Made by a program: the position numbers and the translations under genes. The notes beneath the pieces are model-generated. The model had not been told where the DNA came from. It ran no database searches and was given only the letters and a program-made list of their open reading frames with translations. A stretch of DNA of 64,000 nt from Xiphias gladius (Eukaryota > Chordata > Actinopteri > Istiophoriformes > Xiphiidae), in NCBI RefSeq assembly GCF_016859285.1, contig NC_053418.1, positions 112,501 through 176,500 on the forward strand, given 5' to 3'. Below are positions 44,250-57,359 of this stretch, piece after piece; positions within the stretch are counted from its first letter, which is position 1; each line of letters begins with the position of its first letter.

Positions 44250-44760
44250 CAGCAGCCACTTCAAGCTGCTGCTCTGCTGCTAAGATCCTTATTTTATAAC
44301 CGTGACGTCGTCTGACAGAGTCACCAGACACATGAGTTAAAGACGACGGCTGAGCTGAGATTTCAGGTGTATTTACCTGTAAAATTATCAGTCAAAGAGA
44401 AAGTTAGAAGCTCATTCACGTCTGTCTCAGCTGACGTGAGGTCAGTTGAATGAGACCCATAGAGAGGTGTGTCTGAGGAGGGAAAGCCAGACCTCGTGCT
44501 CGTGGGTCAACACTGGCGACTCTGTTCCACAGGAAGTAGCTGAGGTTTGTCATCAGGTTCTTTTATGAAGAAAAGTCACTAAAGGGTCTGAAAAGTCAGT
44601 AAATCCAGCGACAAAGGCTCTAAGTTGGCCACACCCCTGATGATGTAATAGAAACTGTTTGCGCTGATTCATTTTGAGGAACAACCAATGGGAAAACTCC
44701 AACACTCAGTCAGTCAATCAGGCAGCAACATTCGCGTTTGCGAGGCTGACCTGGTTGTCG
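44250..44760 (+). repeat. Copy B of the unnamed 480-bp direct repeat
   Basis: It parallels 14860-15310 in order and orientation. It differs by an insert of about 80 bp (around 44360-44440) that contains 'caggtgtatttacctgtaaaattatcagtcaaagag'. Confidence 0.7.
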
Positions 44761-44929
44761 TGGTCGAGCCAAAAATCAACTTGTCAGACCTCTGCAATGG
44801 AGACACTGTTTGTAAATTACCTCAAATATAGCATGACATTTCAGTACGTGTCTGAAGTATAATGTTGCCATGGAGTCAGTGAGTCAGCTGTGACCCACAA
44901 CTTGAGCCCTGAATTTATTCTATATTTGT

Positions 44930-45220
44930 TCACATTCAGTCAAACTGTCCCAGTAAAAGCAGCTGAACCAGCTGTGATCAGCTCCTGTGATCAGCTCCTG
45001 TGATCAGCTCCTGTTCTCAAATCGCTGTGGGATGTTCAGACAACTGTCACCGATCACTGTGTCTTCTCAGCGTACTGTGTGGACGTTCAGACAACTGTCA
45101 CCGGATCACTGTGATGCTGAAGGAAACTTAAAAACATGAGGATTCTGAATGAAGTTCTGCAGCTTCTTTTTCTTCCGGTTTCTAAGTAGATTTCCGGAGG
45201 TTTATTCTGGAGGGACAACA
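44930..45220 (+). repeat. Unnamed repeat R4, copy 3
   Basis: Same order of words as 22855-23060, with a local triplication of 'gtgatcagctcct' near 44975-45012. It lies 170 bp after copy B of the 480-bp repeat. Confidence 0.65.
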
Positions 45221-45229
45221 GCGATAGTA

Positions 45230-46369
45230 ACTACATCACACTAAATCTAAATATGTGTGTCATGTCTGTGTGTTCATATTTGCCTGAGTTATGACTTCAA
45301 GTGTTTTAAAAGTACGTTCATCTCCTCTATGAGCTTTGTCACAGTCAGTGCTGCAGCTCCAACTGCTGACAGGCTACACTAACTAATAACGAGGTAAATG
45401 TTAATACATCAGTCATAAAAATACAGTAGTGTGACTCACATAATATACAGCACTCTGCAAAACATCCCTCCAAAGCCCAGCACTAGTCTGCAGTCCAGCA
45501 ACCCTGCTGCCCATGAGCCTACTTATGGCTCTCACCTGATTGGCTAACGGCCATGCCTGGTGCGACTACCCCCCCGCTACACATTGTAAACACCGAAGAG
45601 GCATTTCCTCTCACTCACCTGTCATCGGTCTTCCCAGCCTTCCTCTCGTTCCATGACAACAGTTGTCAGGTGTCAGTCATTAACAACTGTTACAATAACT
45701 GTAGTTCAGCCTGTGTTTACTAGGTCGCAGTGTCACAGCCACACCACATTCAAATTAAACAACATCTGAACCGACACACAGCTGCTGTAACAGCCTGCAG
45801 GACTTTTACTGTGTGGCACCTGTACTTGAATACGTCTTCCACCACCTCAGAAACAGTCAGGAACCAAATCAGTTTGAATCTCCAAAGAGACCACCAGGGG
45901 GCACATGACACCTAATGATATCTTCCTGAAGGGCTTTATCGGTACATGAAGGAACAGGTGGTGGTGGAGACAAAGCTGAGAAACAAAAAGAGAAGGTAGA
46001 GTGACGAGAAGTAACCAGAGAGGAGAAAAGAAGATTCGTATGAATTAGAGTCTGACATGGGCGAAGGAATGACACTGAAAGGGGAGTTTCACAGGGCCGG
46101 TTAGTTCTGCATTACACGTTGCAACAGAGTGCGAGGGCAGGAAACAGATGACACACTCAATGTTTGTGCATCACACTGATACCAGAGACAGAGACAGAGG
46201 AAAGAAAAGAGATGGTTAACCACAGCACACAGAGAGGAGAGGCTGAAACTCTCCGGGCTGGATAAGTTCAGCAAGTTAACCAAGAAGAAACAAGGAGAAG
46301 CTGAAAGGACACAAAAGGTGGAGCGCGGAGGATGACGACGACACAATGCAGAAGTAGAAGATTAAAGAT
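45230..46369. other. Intergenic spacer between cel and dok2, right part
   Basis: No gene is recognised. Purine content rises from about 45950 toward the dok2 start. Confidence 0.45.
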
Positions 46370-46700
46370 CTTTTTAAACAAAAAAGAAGAACAACGGAGA
46401 GATCCAAACGCAACGCAGAGGGGGAAAAAAGGAGTTTAAGAGGAGGAGGAGAGAAGAAGAGGAGTAAAAAGAAGAAGAAAGTTGATGACAAGAAGAGTAG
46501 ACGAGCAGAGTTAGACTGAGTAGAGGAGGAAGCAGAACGTCAGAGAGAACGGTGAGGGAAGCAAGGAGGAGAGGAAATACAAAAGGGCAAGAGAGGAGAG
46601 GAGGCAGACATCGAGAACAGTGGAGCAAATAGGGAAGAGGAGAAAGAAGCGGTGAGAGGCGAGGAAAGGTGGAGAAGAGGAGGGTGACCTGCACATTCGC
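46370..46700 (+). promoter_or_regulatory. dok2: Long purine-rich tract upstream of dok2
   Basis: About 330 bp directly before the dok2 ATG is nearly all A and G on the plus strand, with many GGAA, GAGGAAG and AGGAGAGG words. It probably contains the promoter or 5' UTR of dok2. GGAA words suit ETS factors such as PU.1, which fits a blood-cell gene, but the compositional bias alone produces them. There is no TATA box. The open frames on the minus strand here (Ser/Leu/Phe-rich) are by-products of the tract. Confidence 0.45.
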
Positions 46701-46701
46701 C

Positions 46702-49700
46702 ATGGAGGAGGACATCAGGAAACAGGGGATGCTCTACCTCCAGCAGCAGAGGTTTGGAAAGGTACAAACACCAACGGTCACAACGACACACAACGCTAAC
46801 AGCGCAGCTAAAAACAGAGCCAGTGTTAGCACCAGGCAGTTGAGGTATCAGGTACAGTTAGAGGAGCAAGAGTAGCAGTAGTAGTAGCAGTAGTACTAGT
46901 AGTAGTAGTAGTAGTAGCAGCAGTAGCAGTAGCAGTAGTAGCAGTAGCAGTAGCAGTAGTAGTAGTAGTAGTTGTACCAGTAGTAGTAGCAGTAGTAGTA
47001 GTAGTAGTTGTACCAGTAGTAGTAGCAGTAGTAGCAGTAGCAGTAGCAGTAGCAGTAGCAGCAGCAGCAGTAGCAGTAGTAGCAGTAGCAGTAGTAGCAG
47101 TAGCAGCAGCAGCAGTAGCAGTAGCAGTAGTAGTAGCAGCAGTGCCAGTAGCAGTAGTTGTTGTTGTAGTAGTTGGTAGTTATGTTGTTGTTGTTGTAGT
47201 AATGCTGCTGTTGTTGCAGTAGCAGTAGTTGTTGTTGTTGTTGTTAGTAGCAGTAGTTGTTAAGCAGCAGCAGCAGCAGCAGTAGTAGTTGTTGCAGTAG
47301 CAGTAATGTTGCAGTAGCAGTATTAGTAGCAGTAGCAGTAGCAGCAGCAGTAGTAGTAGTAGCAGTAGTAGTAGCAGTAGTTGTAGTAGTTGTAGCAGTA
47401 GCAGTAGTAGTAGTTGTTAGCAGTGTTAGCAGTAGCAGTAGTAGTAGTAGTAGTAGCAGCAGCAGTAGTAGTAGTAGTTGTACCAGTAGTAGTAGCAGTA
47501 GCAGTAGCAGCAGCAGTAGTAGTAGCAGTAATAGTAGCAGTAGCAGTAATTTCTTGCCGAAGCCTCGAACTCTGCTCAGTTTACAGACTCTGCTGCTGCT
47601 CACAACATTTGATCAGATCAGCCTCCACCTGCGAACCCGGAGTCAGACTTGATTATTGTCGCTTTCCATCCTGCACTGAGATCAGTGTTCGTCACCTGTG
47701 TGTTCACATAATGTACCTGCTGACCGAACTGTTATAACCGCAGAGTCTATTCTGCCATTTAGTGTACGTGCCTGTGTGTGTGTTCATGTGTAGAAGTGGA
47801 AGCGAGTGTGGAGCGTCCTGTACAGAGAAAGCTCCTGTTCGATCTCCAGACTGGAGTTCTTTGAGTGTAAAGACGCAGGAACTATGGAGAAAAGTGACAA
47901 GAGTCTGCGCAAACAGCAGGAACACAAGAAGGTACAGTGGACTCTGCTGGACTCTGCTGGACTCTGCTGGACTCTGCTGGACTCTGCTGGACTCTCCTGT
48001 GTTATGCTCTATTTGATTCTAAAGTATCATTCCCTACTTCATTACACTTTACTCCAATGCATGTTACTCTATTCTACTTTATCCTATTCCACTCTACTGC
48101 TCTGTATTCGACAGCATCATATTCTACTCTACCTTTTCCTGTTTTCTTATACTATTCTGTCTTGTACGGAACTTCACTGTCTTCTTCTCTACTTGACCTC
48201 ATCCCGCTCAACGAGATTCTAGCTCAGCTTGTTCTGTTCTATCCATGTTTTTCATTCTGCTTTCCCCCATTTGACTTTTACTGTCATCTGCTCTACTGTA
48301 TTCTACTGCACAATATTGTGCTCTGTTCTGTTCTACTGTACTTTCTTGCAGTGATGCTCTACTGGATTCTATTTAACCCCGTTCAACTCTACTCTTCTGT
48401 ACTCTTGCTGCAGAGTACTACGTTGTACTGTGTTCTGCTCTGCGTTCCCTCCTGTTCTCTCTTCTGTTCTACTGTACTCTTCTGGGTTCTGCACTGCTCT
48501 GTTCAGTCTCACTCTACTTTACTCTACTCTCCGCTCAGTCCCAATCTATCAGGACAACTACACGTTTGGTTCCACTGATTCTTCACGATTCGCTCGTTTC
48601 TCTTCTTCTTTGGCGATAACTTGCATTGTTACTAGGTGACAACATCCTGTGTGCGTCTCCTAGGTGATCCGTCTGGCGGACTGTATCCGGGTGTCTGAGG
48701 TGGAGATGGACGGATGTCCCAAAGATACGGGACCCTTCCTGGTGGAGACCACAGAGAAGATCTATGTGTTCGCCGCAGACAGAAACCAGGTGGACGAGTG
48801 GACACACAAACTGTGTGAGATCGCCTTCCCTGTAGGTACACACACACACACACACACACACTGTTCTTTCTATATTTGCAAGGACACTCTTTGATCTAAA
48901 CCATTCCCTTGCCCCTTAAACTAACCTCAGCCATCACAAAATCAACCTAACCCTAAACCTGGTTCTAGCCTAGACCCTGAAACCAAGTCTGAACCCTCAG
49001 ACGGCCATTTGAAGGTGCGAGGACCAGTCAAAACGTCTTCACCATGCAGAAATGTCCTCACCACGACGTTTTAAAACCTAAATAGGTTGAAGAGGCCTCT
49101 CGATGTCACATGACAGATGTAGGGTCACATGGAGAGGTCACGTGTAGGATGTTAGCTGCTTGAATGAAGGTGTGATGCTGGGATGTTGAGTCTTCAGCTT
49201 TACAGTCTCTCTGTAGTAACTGAACACAGAGGACACGTGTGCAGGTGTTTAATATCAACAAGATTTCCATTATTTCGCCTGATCATTTTTAATGATTGAT
49301 GAAGCCAAAACGGGCCCATCCAGGCGTTACTCGGGTAAAAAGCATTAGCTGGTCGACCTACTGAAGCACAGAGCTGCATTTCACGTGACCGACACACACG
49401 CATCACATTTTTCATCACGTATCAGCTTCACTTCTGTCCGTGGTGTTTGTCAGGGCCAGACTAAGGGACTCTTACCATGGTTCGCCTGATCTGAGACAAA
49501 ATCCCTCGAGGCGGCATGAGATTGGCACTTATGGTCTTGAGGACGGGGTCTCTAGTTGGAGCGGTTCAGAGACGCGTATTCAGCTCATCGGCAGCTGTTC
49601 CAGACGCCAGCGCGGTCTTCGGACATGCTGGACTTACATGTTGCCTAGGACACCAGATGTGCTTGTACTCGGCTGCTTTGAGACGAGACAAGAGCAGATG

Positions 49701-52700
49701 AAGTGTAACTGATTAATCCACATTATTTTCTGGCTCCTGTAAATCCATCCTGTGCTCTTCGGTCACACCGACCTCATATCTGGGGAAGAAAGCGTCGCGT
49801 TTCCTACCGGCCCCACAGTGACCTCCCGTGATTTTCTTCCAACATCACAATACTTTACACAACATTTCTTTCAGGTAAATGATGCCGTTAATGAACAAAT
49901 CCAGAGGATCTACTCAGAACATTTCAATTGAATTAATCTGTGCGAGCAATGGACTGTTTCTTTTAGGTTACGCGCAGGTATATTTGCTGTTATGGTTAAA
50001 CTGTTTAAAAGGGCAACAATTAAAAAGGCAAAATAAAACCAATCCATAATCTATGAATGGCAATGAAGTGGTTTGTGCCATCAGGTAAAGTGAACCACCC
50101 GCCTCCGTACGTTCTCTGTATTTATCTCTGGACAACAACTTGTGGAAGGGTCAACTAACGAACAGTTTCATTTATTAAAGGGGAGAGTTTGACGTCACAC
50201 TGTTTCAATGTGCCGACAACTGTGGGAACTTCATTTCCCGTGTGTTCTCCCCAGTCACTGCGATTGTTCCAGAGGGGTGCGTTCAGGTTGACTCTGGAAC
50301 GTTTAAGCTGGTCGGCCATGTTTGTTTACACTATCAGTGGGTTTTTTTTCTTTGTCGATTTCTCTGGTGTCAGAGACTGAACAGAGAACTGGAATAAGAG
50401 GTTTCATAAGGGATTTGTTCGGCAGTAGACCTTCATGGATCCGGATATTTCACCAACGTGGTACCGGATCCTAAATGGACCAGGACGATACAGGATCTTT
50501 TTTTTAATACTACAGTATCTTAACCTCGTTATCTGTGCTGTTCCTCATCCTCGTATTTCTTGTTTGCTGCTTCTGTCCATAACATTAACTCAGCATTAAG
50601 GCTGGAGTACTTCCAAGGGAAGTGTTGGCCATATTTGGCATTCTGGGGGGCGTGTCTGTGTGTAAATGAACCTGTAGGAGCAGGTGACATTTGTCATTGG
50701 TCATCGCGTGAAGCGCGGGTATACCGCTTTTCTTGTTCGCACAGTTCCCACACAAACATCTGGAACCCGCTCTACTCATGTTTCGAGAAATGAGGCCGCT
50801 GGCCTGAGATCAGTGGAGTTTGTGCAGCCTCAACAACAGCCTGGGACAAATAGTGTCCTGTGGTGCGAGCAGCACAGCAGCTCAGGAGTTTTCTTCGGTC
50901 TTGTAGTCTGCACGAGGCTTCAGCAGCGATGCAGAAATGCTGCGCAGAGCGGCGGCCGGTTAACAGCCCAGATGTCCTGATTTTTGGAAGCGATTTTTAA
51001 TTTTAACACCCAGCAGGACACACTTCTTGAGTTTTGTGTTTGTGTGTGTGAAGGGGGAGATGGTTGTGGTTCGTTTTTGTTTTTAACTGTGTTGTTTGGA
51101 TCTTGCTGAGTTTCTGTTGGTGAACAGTTTTTTTGTTGTTTTTGTAGGAGGGAAGACATTAAAAGTCACCGGTAGAACTGACGCTGATTGATCTTTCTGA
51201 AACAAATTGAACTGAAACCAGATACTCAGAGTCCAAAGTAACGTCTTCAAATGTCTTGTTTTGTCCCACCAACACTCCCAGACCCAAAGATAATCAGTTG
51301 TTATCTTGCCATTTTTCAGAGTAATTCAAAGTGCATTACAAATCTAAACAAACTCACGATATATACCTGTAAAGGACAACTTCAGATATAGATTTACAAC
51401 AGCGCTAATCATCAATGTCCTGGGACAGAGTCTTTCTGCTGCCTGATCCATCCTGACCGTCCTCTGCAGAGACGTCCACGCATCCAGCACTAACTGGGTC
51501 CCAGAGGGACGTCTGCTCATAAACCGTCCACCTCCATGAGGAGGACAGTTCCTCTGTGGGGCTGAAGGACGGAGAGACAGGTGGAGGGAGAAGCGACTCC
51601 GCCCTGGGACGGGCTGTAAACCAGCCTGTGACTGGGAGGGAATGCCTTAAAAACCACATCGTCCCAGACGGTTTAGAAACTGTTCTGGATTCAGCCTCAC
51701 CTGCCCCCTTTCCTCACCTGGATGAAAACGGGCCTCAGCGCATTTATGCGTCTTTACTTTTTATATGTAGATGTTTATATGTAGATGCAGCAGAATGTAA
51801 TAAATTCAGCTTTTACAACAGTGAGTCGAAGTGTAAAATGGGCCGTAAATACACAGAGGTTTGGTGGTTTGGCTTGGTCCTGACTGTGTGAAGAGTTTTG
51901 AAAAAGCGAACTCATTGTTGAGAAATGATTGTTAGTAATTGTAAAAGACGCTGCGAAGCTCTAAACGGTGTGAACACACATATCCAACGACACCAGACTG
52001 AAGAGGAAACTGAGAAACTGAACCGGCTGTTTCATAATTTTGTGTCGACTTGTTTGTGTCCTTGGTGCTTAAATGAGTTAAGACACGGCATCGATCCAAC
52101 GTTTGATGTCTTACTTGTACAGATAAGAGTCAGATGACTCTGGTTAATCATTAGGTAAGAGCTTTAAAAGCGTTTCACACGGACACAATACTGAATAAAA
52201 GCACTAAAAACACATTTAACAGGTTACATATAAATGTAAAATCAACTTAAATATGATAAAACGTGACTAAAATGTAAATGTAAGAGTTCCAGGACAAAGC
52301 AGGCTACAAGCAGAACTGTTCCCTCTGTTGTTTTGATGTCAGATATTGTTGGTGTGGTTATAAATAGCAGGATGATGACAGACACCTGACAGTCCTGAGT
52401 CACAGCTCTTTATGTCTCTGTATGACAGGAAATACACATCTTATACGACAACAGCCAATAAAACAGCAACTGCCGTCGGCCTCATCATCAGATATAAAGT
52501 CCGCCCGATGCACAGTTCGAGAACAATCACAGGCACTACAGATTAAAGACAGGCTTTTATTTTGAAGATGGAAGAAAGATCTGAAATCTGTCCGGTATTT
52601 ACAGTGGTTTAAGGTGGAAGTCGATGACATAACGGTCTCTCTTTCAGTGAAATGTAGCAGGTGAACTCACCTGTAACCTGCCGCTGTTGGTTTAAAACGT

Positions 52701-55700
52701 TAGTATTTTGTTCATGCTTGCCGAGTGTCCTCGCACTGACATCCTCTTTTATAGAAAGCACTGACACACTACGGAAATACCAAGAAAAAACAATCGTTTC
52801 CAAATGCAGATCCGTTGAGCTGTAAAACACGACTAAACTGCATCGCCGGTTCTAATGCAGGCCTAGAAATGTGCCCCGTTACTTCCTTCACCAAAAAAAG
52901 AAATAGTCAAAAATAGACACAGGCAGATGGAGAATTTCAACTTCCACATGAATATGGTCAAAACCAGAATAAGTCATAACAGGGACTAGTTTTCATGGAA
53001 AGTTTCTAACCAGACAGATTATGTTGATTATCAATCAAATGAATGATGAACTTTGTCTCAATTACAAAGATTGGTAGTTACCAAGGCAGGTCTTATGAAG
53101 TTTGGGCTTTTTTTTCAGAATTAATTTTATTAATACTTTGTCCCACTCCCCAACATTTTTTTTTGGATTAGCTACCATCTGTGCCCAGATTTGTTCTGTT
53201 CTGTTTGTCTCCTGTTCTTCATCGATTTACATTAGTACTTTGTCTTGTGTTTCATCAACTAAAAGTTTCAATGCTAATCGATTAACCGCTCTGCATAAAA
53301 TTAATCGGCAAATATTGTGATAATTAACGAATCGTCTGAGTCGCTTTTCAAGCAGAAACTCTGTCTTCAGTGAGCAGGTTTTCAGGTTTTCTCTCGAATC
53401 TCTCTGGACGTTGGTCGGAAAGCAGAAAGACATCTGAAGACGTCGCCTTGGAATTTCACATTTTGCTCTATTTTCTAACATTTTATTGCCATAAAGGATT
53501 AATCGGTTGATTGTGAGAGAATAATCAGCAGGTTAATCAGTGGTGCAGTTTGTGTTTACTTGTGTGAGACTGATAAATCCTGGCTGTGTGCAGATGAGTT
53601 GGATGGAGCACGGCGGGAAGCGAGGCAGCCTGCAGAGAGGAAACAGGGTGGATGAAGATGAAGGAATGGAGGACAACTCACTGTACAGTGGCAGAGAGAC
53701 AGGTACACCTGTTCGCCTGTCTACATGTCTTATCTGTCTGTCTACCTGTGTGAATGCTAGACGATCACCTGTTTCCAGTGCTGGTCAGGTGGATCGGTGA
53801 ATGCTTGACTGTTCAAATCCCGTCTACTACACGTGACTTACAGTGTTGGTTTCTTTTAATCATGAGCACCATCTCTCTTAAGTCCCATTGAGACAGTGAG
53901 AAGATCCCGGGGGATGGGGGGTGAAACCTTCACTGTGCTCCCCGGTAATTTAACTCGTGGTTTTGGCCGACATGTTAACCCTGGCCCAAGGCCATGGTTC
54001 TCTGCTAGACAACGGTGGATTGCCCCCTTCCGTCTGGGACTGAGTTTCTGCACCAAGTGAAGGGGTTTAAGTATCTCGGGGTCTTGTTCGCGGGGGGGGG
54101 GTGGATAGAGTGGGAGATGAGTGTTGTACTTGACCATTGTGGTCAAGAGGGAGCTGAGCCGAAAGGCCAAGCTTCTGATTTACCAGTCGATCTACGCACA
54201 TCAAACTGGTAAGAGACCTGCCGGTAGATCCCCAAACACTACAGTACATATCTCATCTGGCCTGGGAACGCCTCGGGATCCTCCGGGAGGAGCTGGAAAA
54301 TGTTGCTGGGGAGAGGGACGTCAGGACTAACCCGCTTCACCTGCTGCCAGCACGACCTGAGGATGGATAAGCGGTAGAAAATGGTTGCTTAATGGAAACA
54401 CAAAAGCCTATACTGTGAAATTAGAGTCAAAAATGGTTCTTCTTCTGAGTCCTAACTGAGTCAGATCTGAACACAGACATGAAACACGTGTTGATATGAT
54501 TCATGTCCCTCCAGAATAAAGCTCCAGAAATCCACTTAGAGACCACAGGGAAAAGAGGCTGCAGAACTTCATTCAGAATCTTCCTGTTTTTAAGTTTCCT
54601 TCAGTAGCACAGTGACCCAGTGGCAGTTGTCTGAACGTCCACGGCTACACTGCAACAGGAGCTGATCACAGTTGGTTCAGCAGCTTTTAATGGGACGGTT
54701 TGACTGAATGTGAATTATGGGCTAGAAGAACAGGCTTAAAAGACAATAGCAGTAGCTCCTTGTAGCTGACATGTCATAAATTTTAACATATTAACTGTTA
54801 TCGTCCCTAAAACCAGCCTATAGATGCACTACCACCACCATCTGGACCGCACATGCTGGACTGGTCTGGCGCATTCATCAAAATCATCATCATAAGTATC
54901 CTTCAGTCTCTGAAGACCATGGAAATCCATGGTCCTTGGACTGACGCCTCCTCAAGTTGCTGCACAGCATTTGGAGTGGCTGTAGAGTCTAACACGAGAG
55001 TCTACTGCAGATGCACATAGTAGTTGTGGGGATCGGTATGTTACCTACAGGCTCCCTTTGCCCCTGAGTCCTGTATAAGCTTCTTCTTGTAGGTTTGAAT
55101 GCCACAGTGCAGTGCTTCCTGCACCACCTCCACCCAGGTACCTGTGGGTACGTAGATGAGTTGTCGATCTCAGCATCAAGTGGGCTCTACCATCACTGCC
55201 AACCGCTCAAGTATGTGAATTGGCTTTATACTCCCTGCTGGTAATCGTGGTAATGGATAGTGGTACTTCCACTCCCTTTGCCATCACTTCCGTCTCCTTC
55301 AGGCTGATGGTTGATGGCGTTTGAGAGGCGATCCGTGAGCCCCTGATGTCGTCCCTTTGTTGGCCAAACCAGAGCAGCATCGTCAGCAAAACAGCAGGTC
55401 TCATCTCTCACCCCAACCAAGGTCACGAGAAACCCGGGTGTCACGTTTGATGACCACCTGTCCTTCTCTGACCATATTGCTTCTGTCTCCCGGCCATGCC
55501 ACTTTGCTCTATACAACATAAGAAGTCTTACCTGACTCACGACGCCACCCAACTCTAGTATTTCCTGTGCACTGTCGGTGCAGATTTTACCTGGTCTACT
55601 TGCACTTTGGGTTTGGTGAACTGTGACGCACTGACCTTCTGTTTGCCATCACATGAACATGCAATTAAGTGCTCAAGACTGTAAGTGTGGGTGACCGGTC

Positions 55701-57328
55701 GGACCCTGGTTCCGGGTGAAACCTCCACCACGAACACAAAAGAACATCTCAATCAAGTTTGTCCGCCTGTAAAAAAACAAGCCCGTGGGTCGTCTGTGCA
55801 GCAGCGAATTATGACCCATAGGGGAGTTTTATTGTTAGGCGACTTCTGCTGGCCGGAGTGATTGCAACAGGAGCAAAGGAAGAAGTCAGGTGACGTAGTA
55901 TAAAGTCCTTGTTGGATGGGTCCAAAAAACACAGGATTTTCTTTCAGGCAACCGCTGTTGGTTTCTTGTGTGGAACCAATAGTCAGCATTGTTTCTTTGA
56001 ACCATGACCGTTCGACAACCTTAACTGTCTACTAGAAATTACATTCATAGATCACAAAACTGTTTTCCTAGTTATGTTGTGGTAATCGAGTTGCCAGTAG
56101 GACATACAAAGATGAGGACTACAATACCAGAGACCAGGTCCACATCCAGAGTCCCGTCTGTGGTTCAGACAACGACAGCTCTGTGGTTCAGGTTCAGGAA
56201 AGATGGAGGTTCTGCTTCGGTTTCGTCTGAAGTTTTTTCTGTATTAAACCAGACCAGGATCTTTCCCGAGCCTGAACCACGAGCTGTGAGAGTCTAACCA
56301 GAACGTAAACCAGTTTCGTGACGCTGGAGTCTCTACAGGTGGATGTCGCGCTGCAGGATCAAACATTCTGGTGGAAAACAAACTCGTTGTCTGTGAAGAT
56401 TCGACTGATTCGTTCAGTATCAACGTGTTTGTGACTTAAATATGTAAAAGAACAACATTTCCTCGTCATGTTCATAGAAAACCTGATCTGGTCCCAGTTA
56501 CGTTTCCTACAGGACATGTTGCTGTTGCAGTTTAGTTGTATAAAAACATTTTTCTACGAGATGGGGTTGCCCAGTTGCAGCTTTGTGGCAGAGTGAGGCA
56601 GAGAAAGTGGATCTTTAACTCACAGTATCCTGGCTACAGTTTACCAGGAGTCACAGTGGAAACTCTGCAGTCAGCAGGAAGAAGCCTCCTTGGTCCAAAG
56701 CTGAGCTTTTGGATGTCATTTGACATTAAAGAGTCTTTTTTTGTGGACCAGTTTTTAAAAAGCCACGTCAAATCTACCTGGATTCAACAGGGGCTGAATA
56801 TTTTTAGCTAAACACTTGTAATAGTTGAGAAGAGACTGACAAACAATGTCGTCCTGCCGATAGCAGTGTCAGATCAGAAGAAACTAAGGTGTAAGAGTTG
56901 TTCAGTTTGAATGACTTGTTAAATAGTTTTTCCTTCAGTTTTTAGAACGGTGTAAGATGACGTCTCTTCATCTAACTCATCAGCTGCAGAACATCTGGAT
57001 CAGTCTGTTAATTAACATCTTAAAACTCTCTTCAGTAACAACTGTTTCTGCAGACTGGATAAGCAACCAGAGAGATTTTGGCCAAAGATAAAAATCTCCA
57101 AACGCTGCTGTGAAACAAAGTTGTGAGATGTTTTGAAAAGTTTTAACCATCAGTCCAAACCCTTCCTGCTGTGCTACCGTGTTCGTGCAGCAGTTTTCAG
57201 TTCGACCTTCAGTCAGAACTTCCTCTCGCACCCTCAACCAAACCTCACTTCCTCTCTCTCGCTCTTTTCCCATCGCAGCTAAATTTAGCAGCCTGTGGCC
57301 AAATTGATGCACTCATCTACTGCAACAG

Positions 57329-57359
<31 letters not shown>

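Noticed and set aside
46276..46875. Overlapping minus-strand frames rich in Ser, Leu and Phe
   Set aside because: Antisense reading of the purine-rich tract upstream of dok2; four overlapping frames of equal quality argue against any one being real.
47244..47737. Poly-Leu, poly-Ser and poly-Val/Ala open frames
   Set aside because: By-products of the AGT/AGC array inside dok2 intron 1.
48829..48840. Alternative donor for dok2 exon 3 at 48835|gtacac
   Set aside because: It would break the frame into exon 4; 48831|gtaggt is in phase with M-E-D-N-S-L-Y-S.
49440..51891. Several open frames of 60-110 codons in dok2 intron 3
   Set aside because: Different frames overlap with no conserved motif and no exon-like boundaries.
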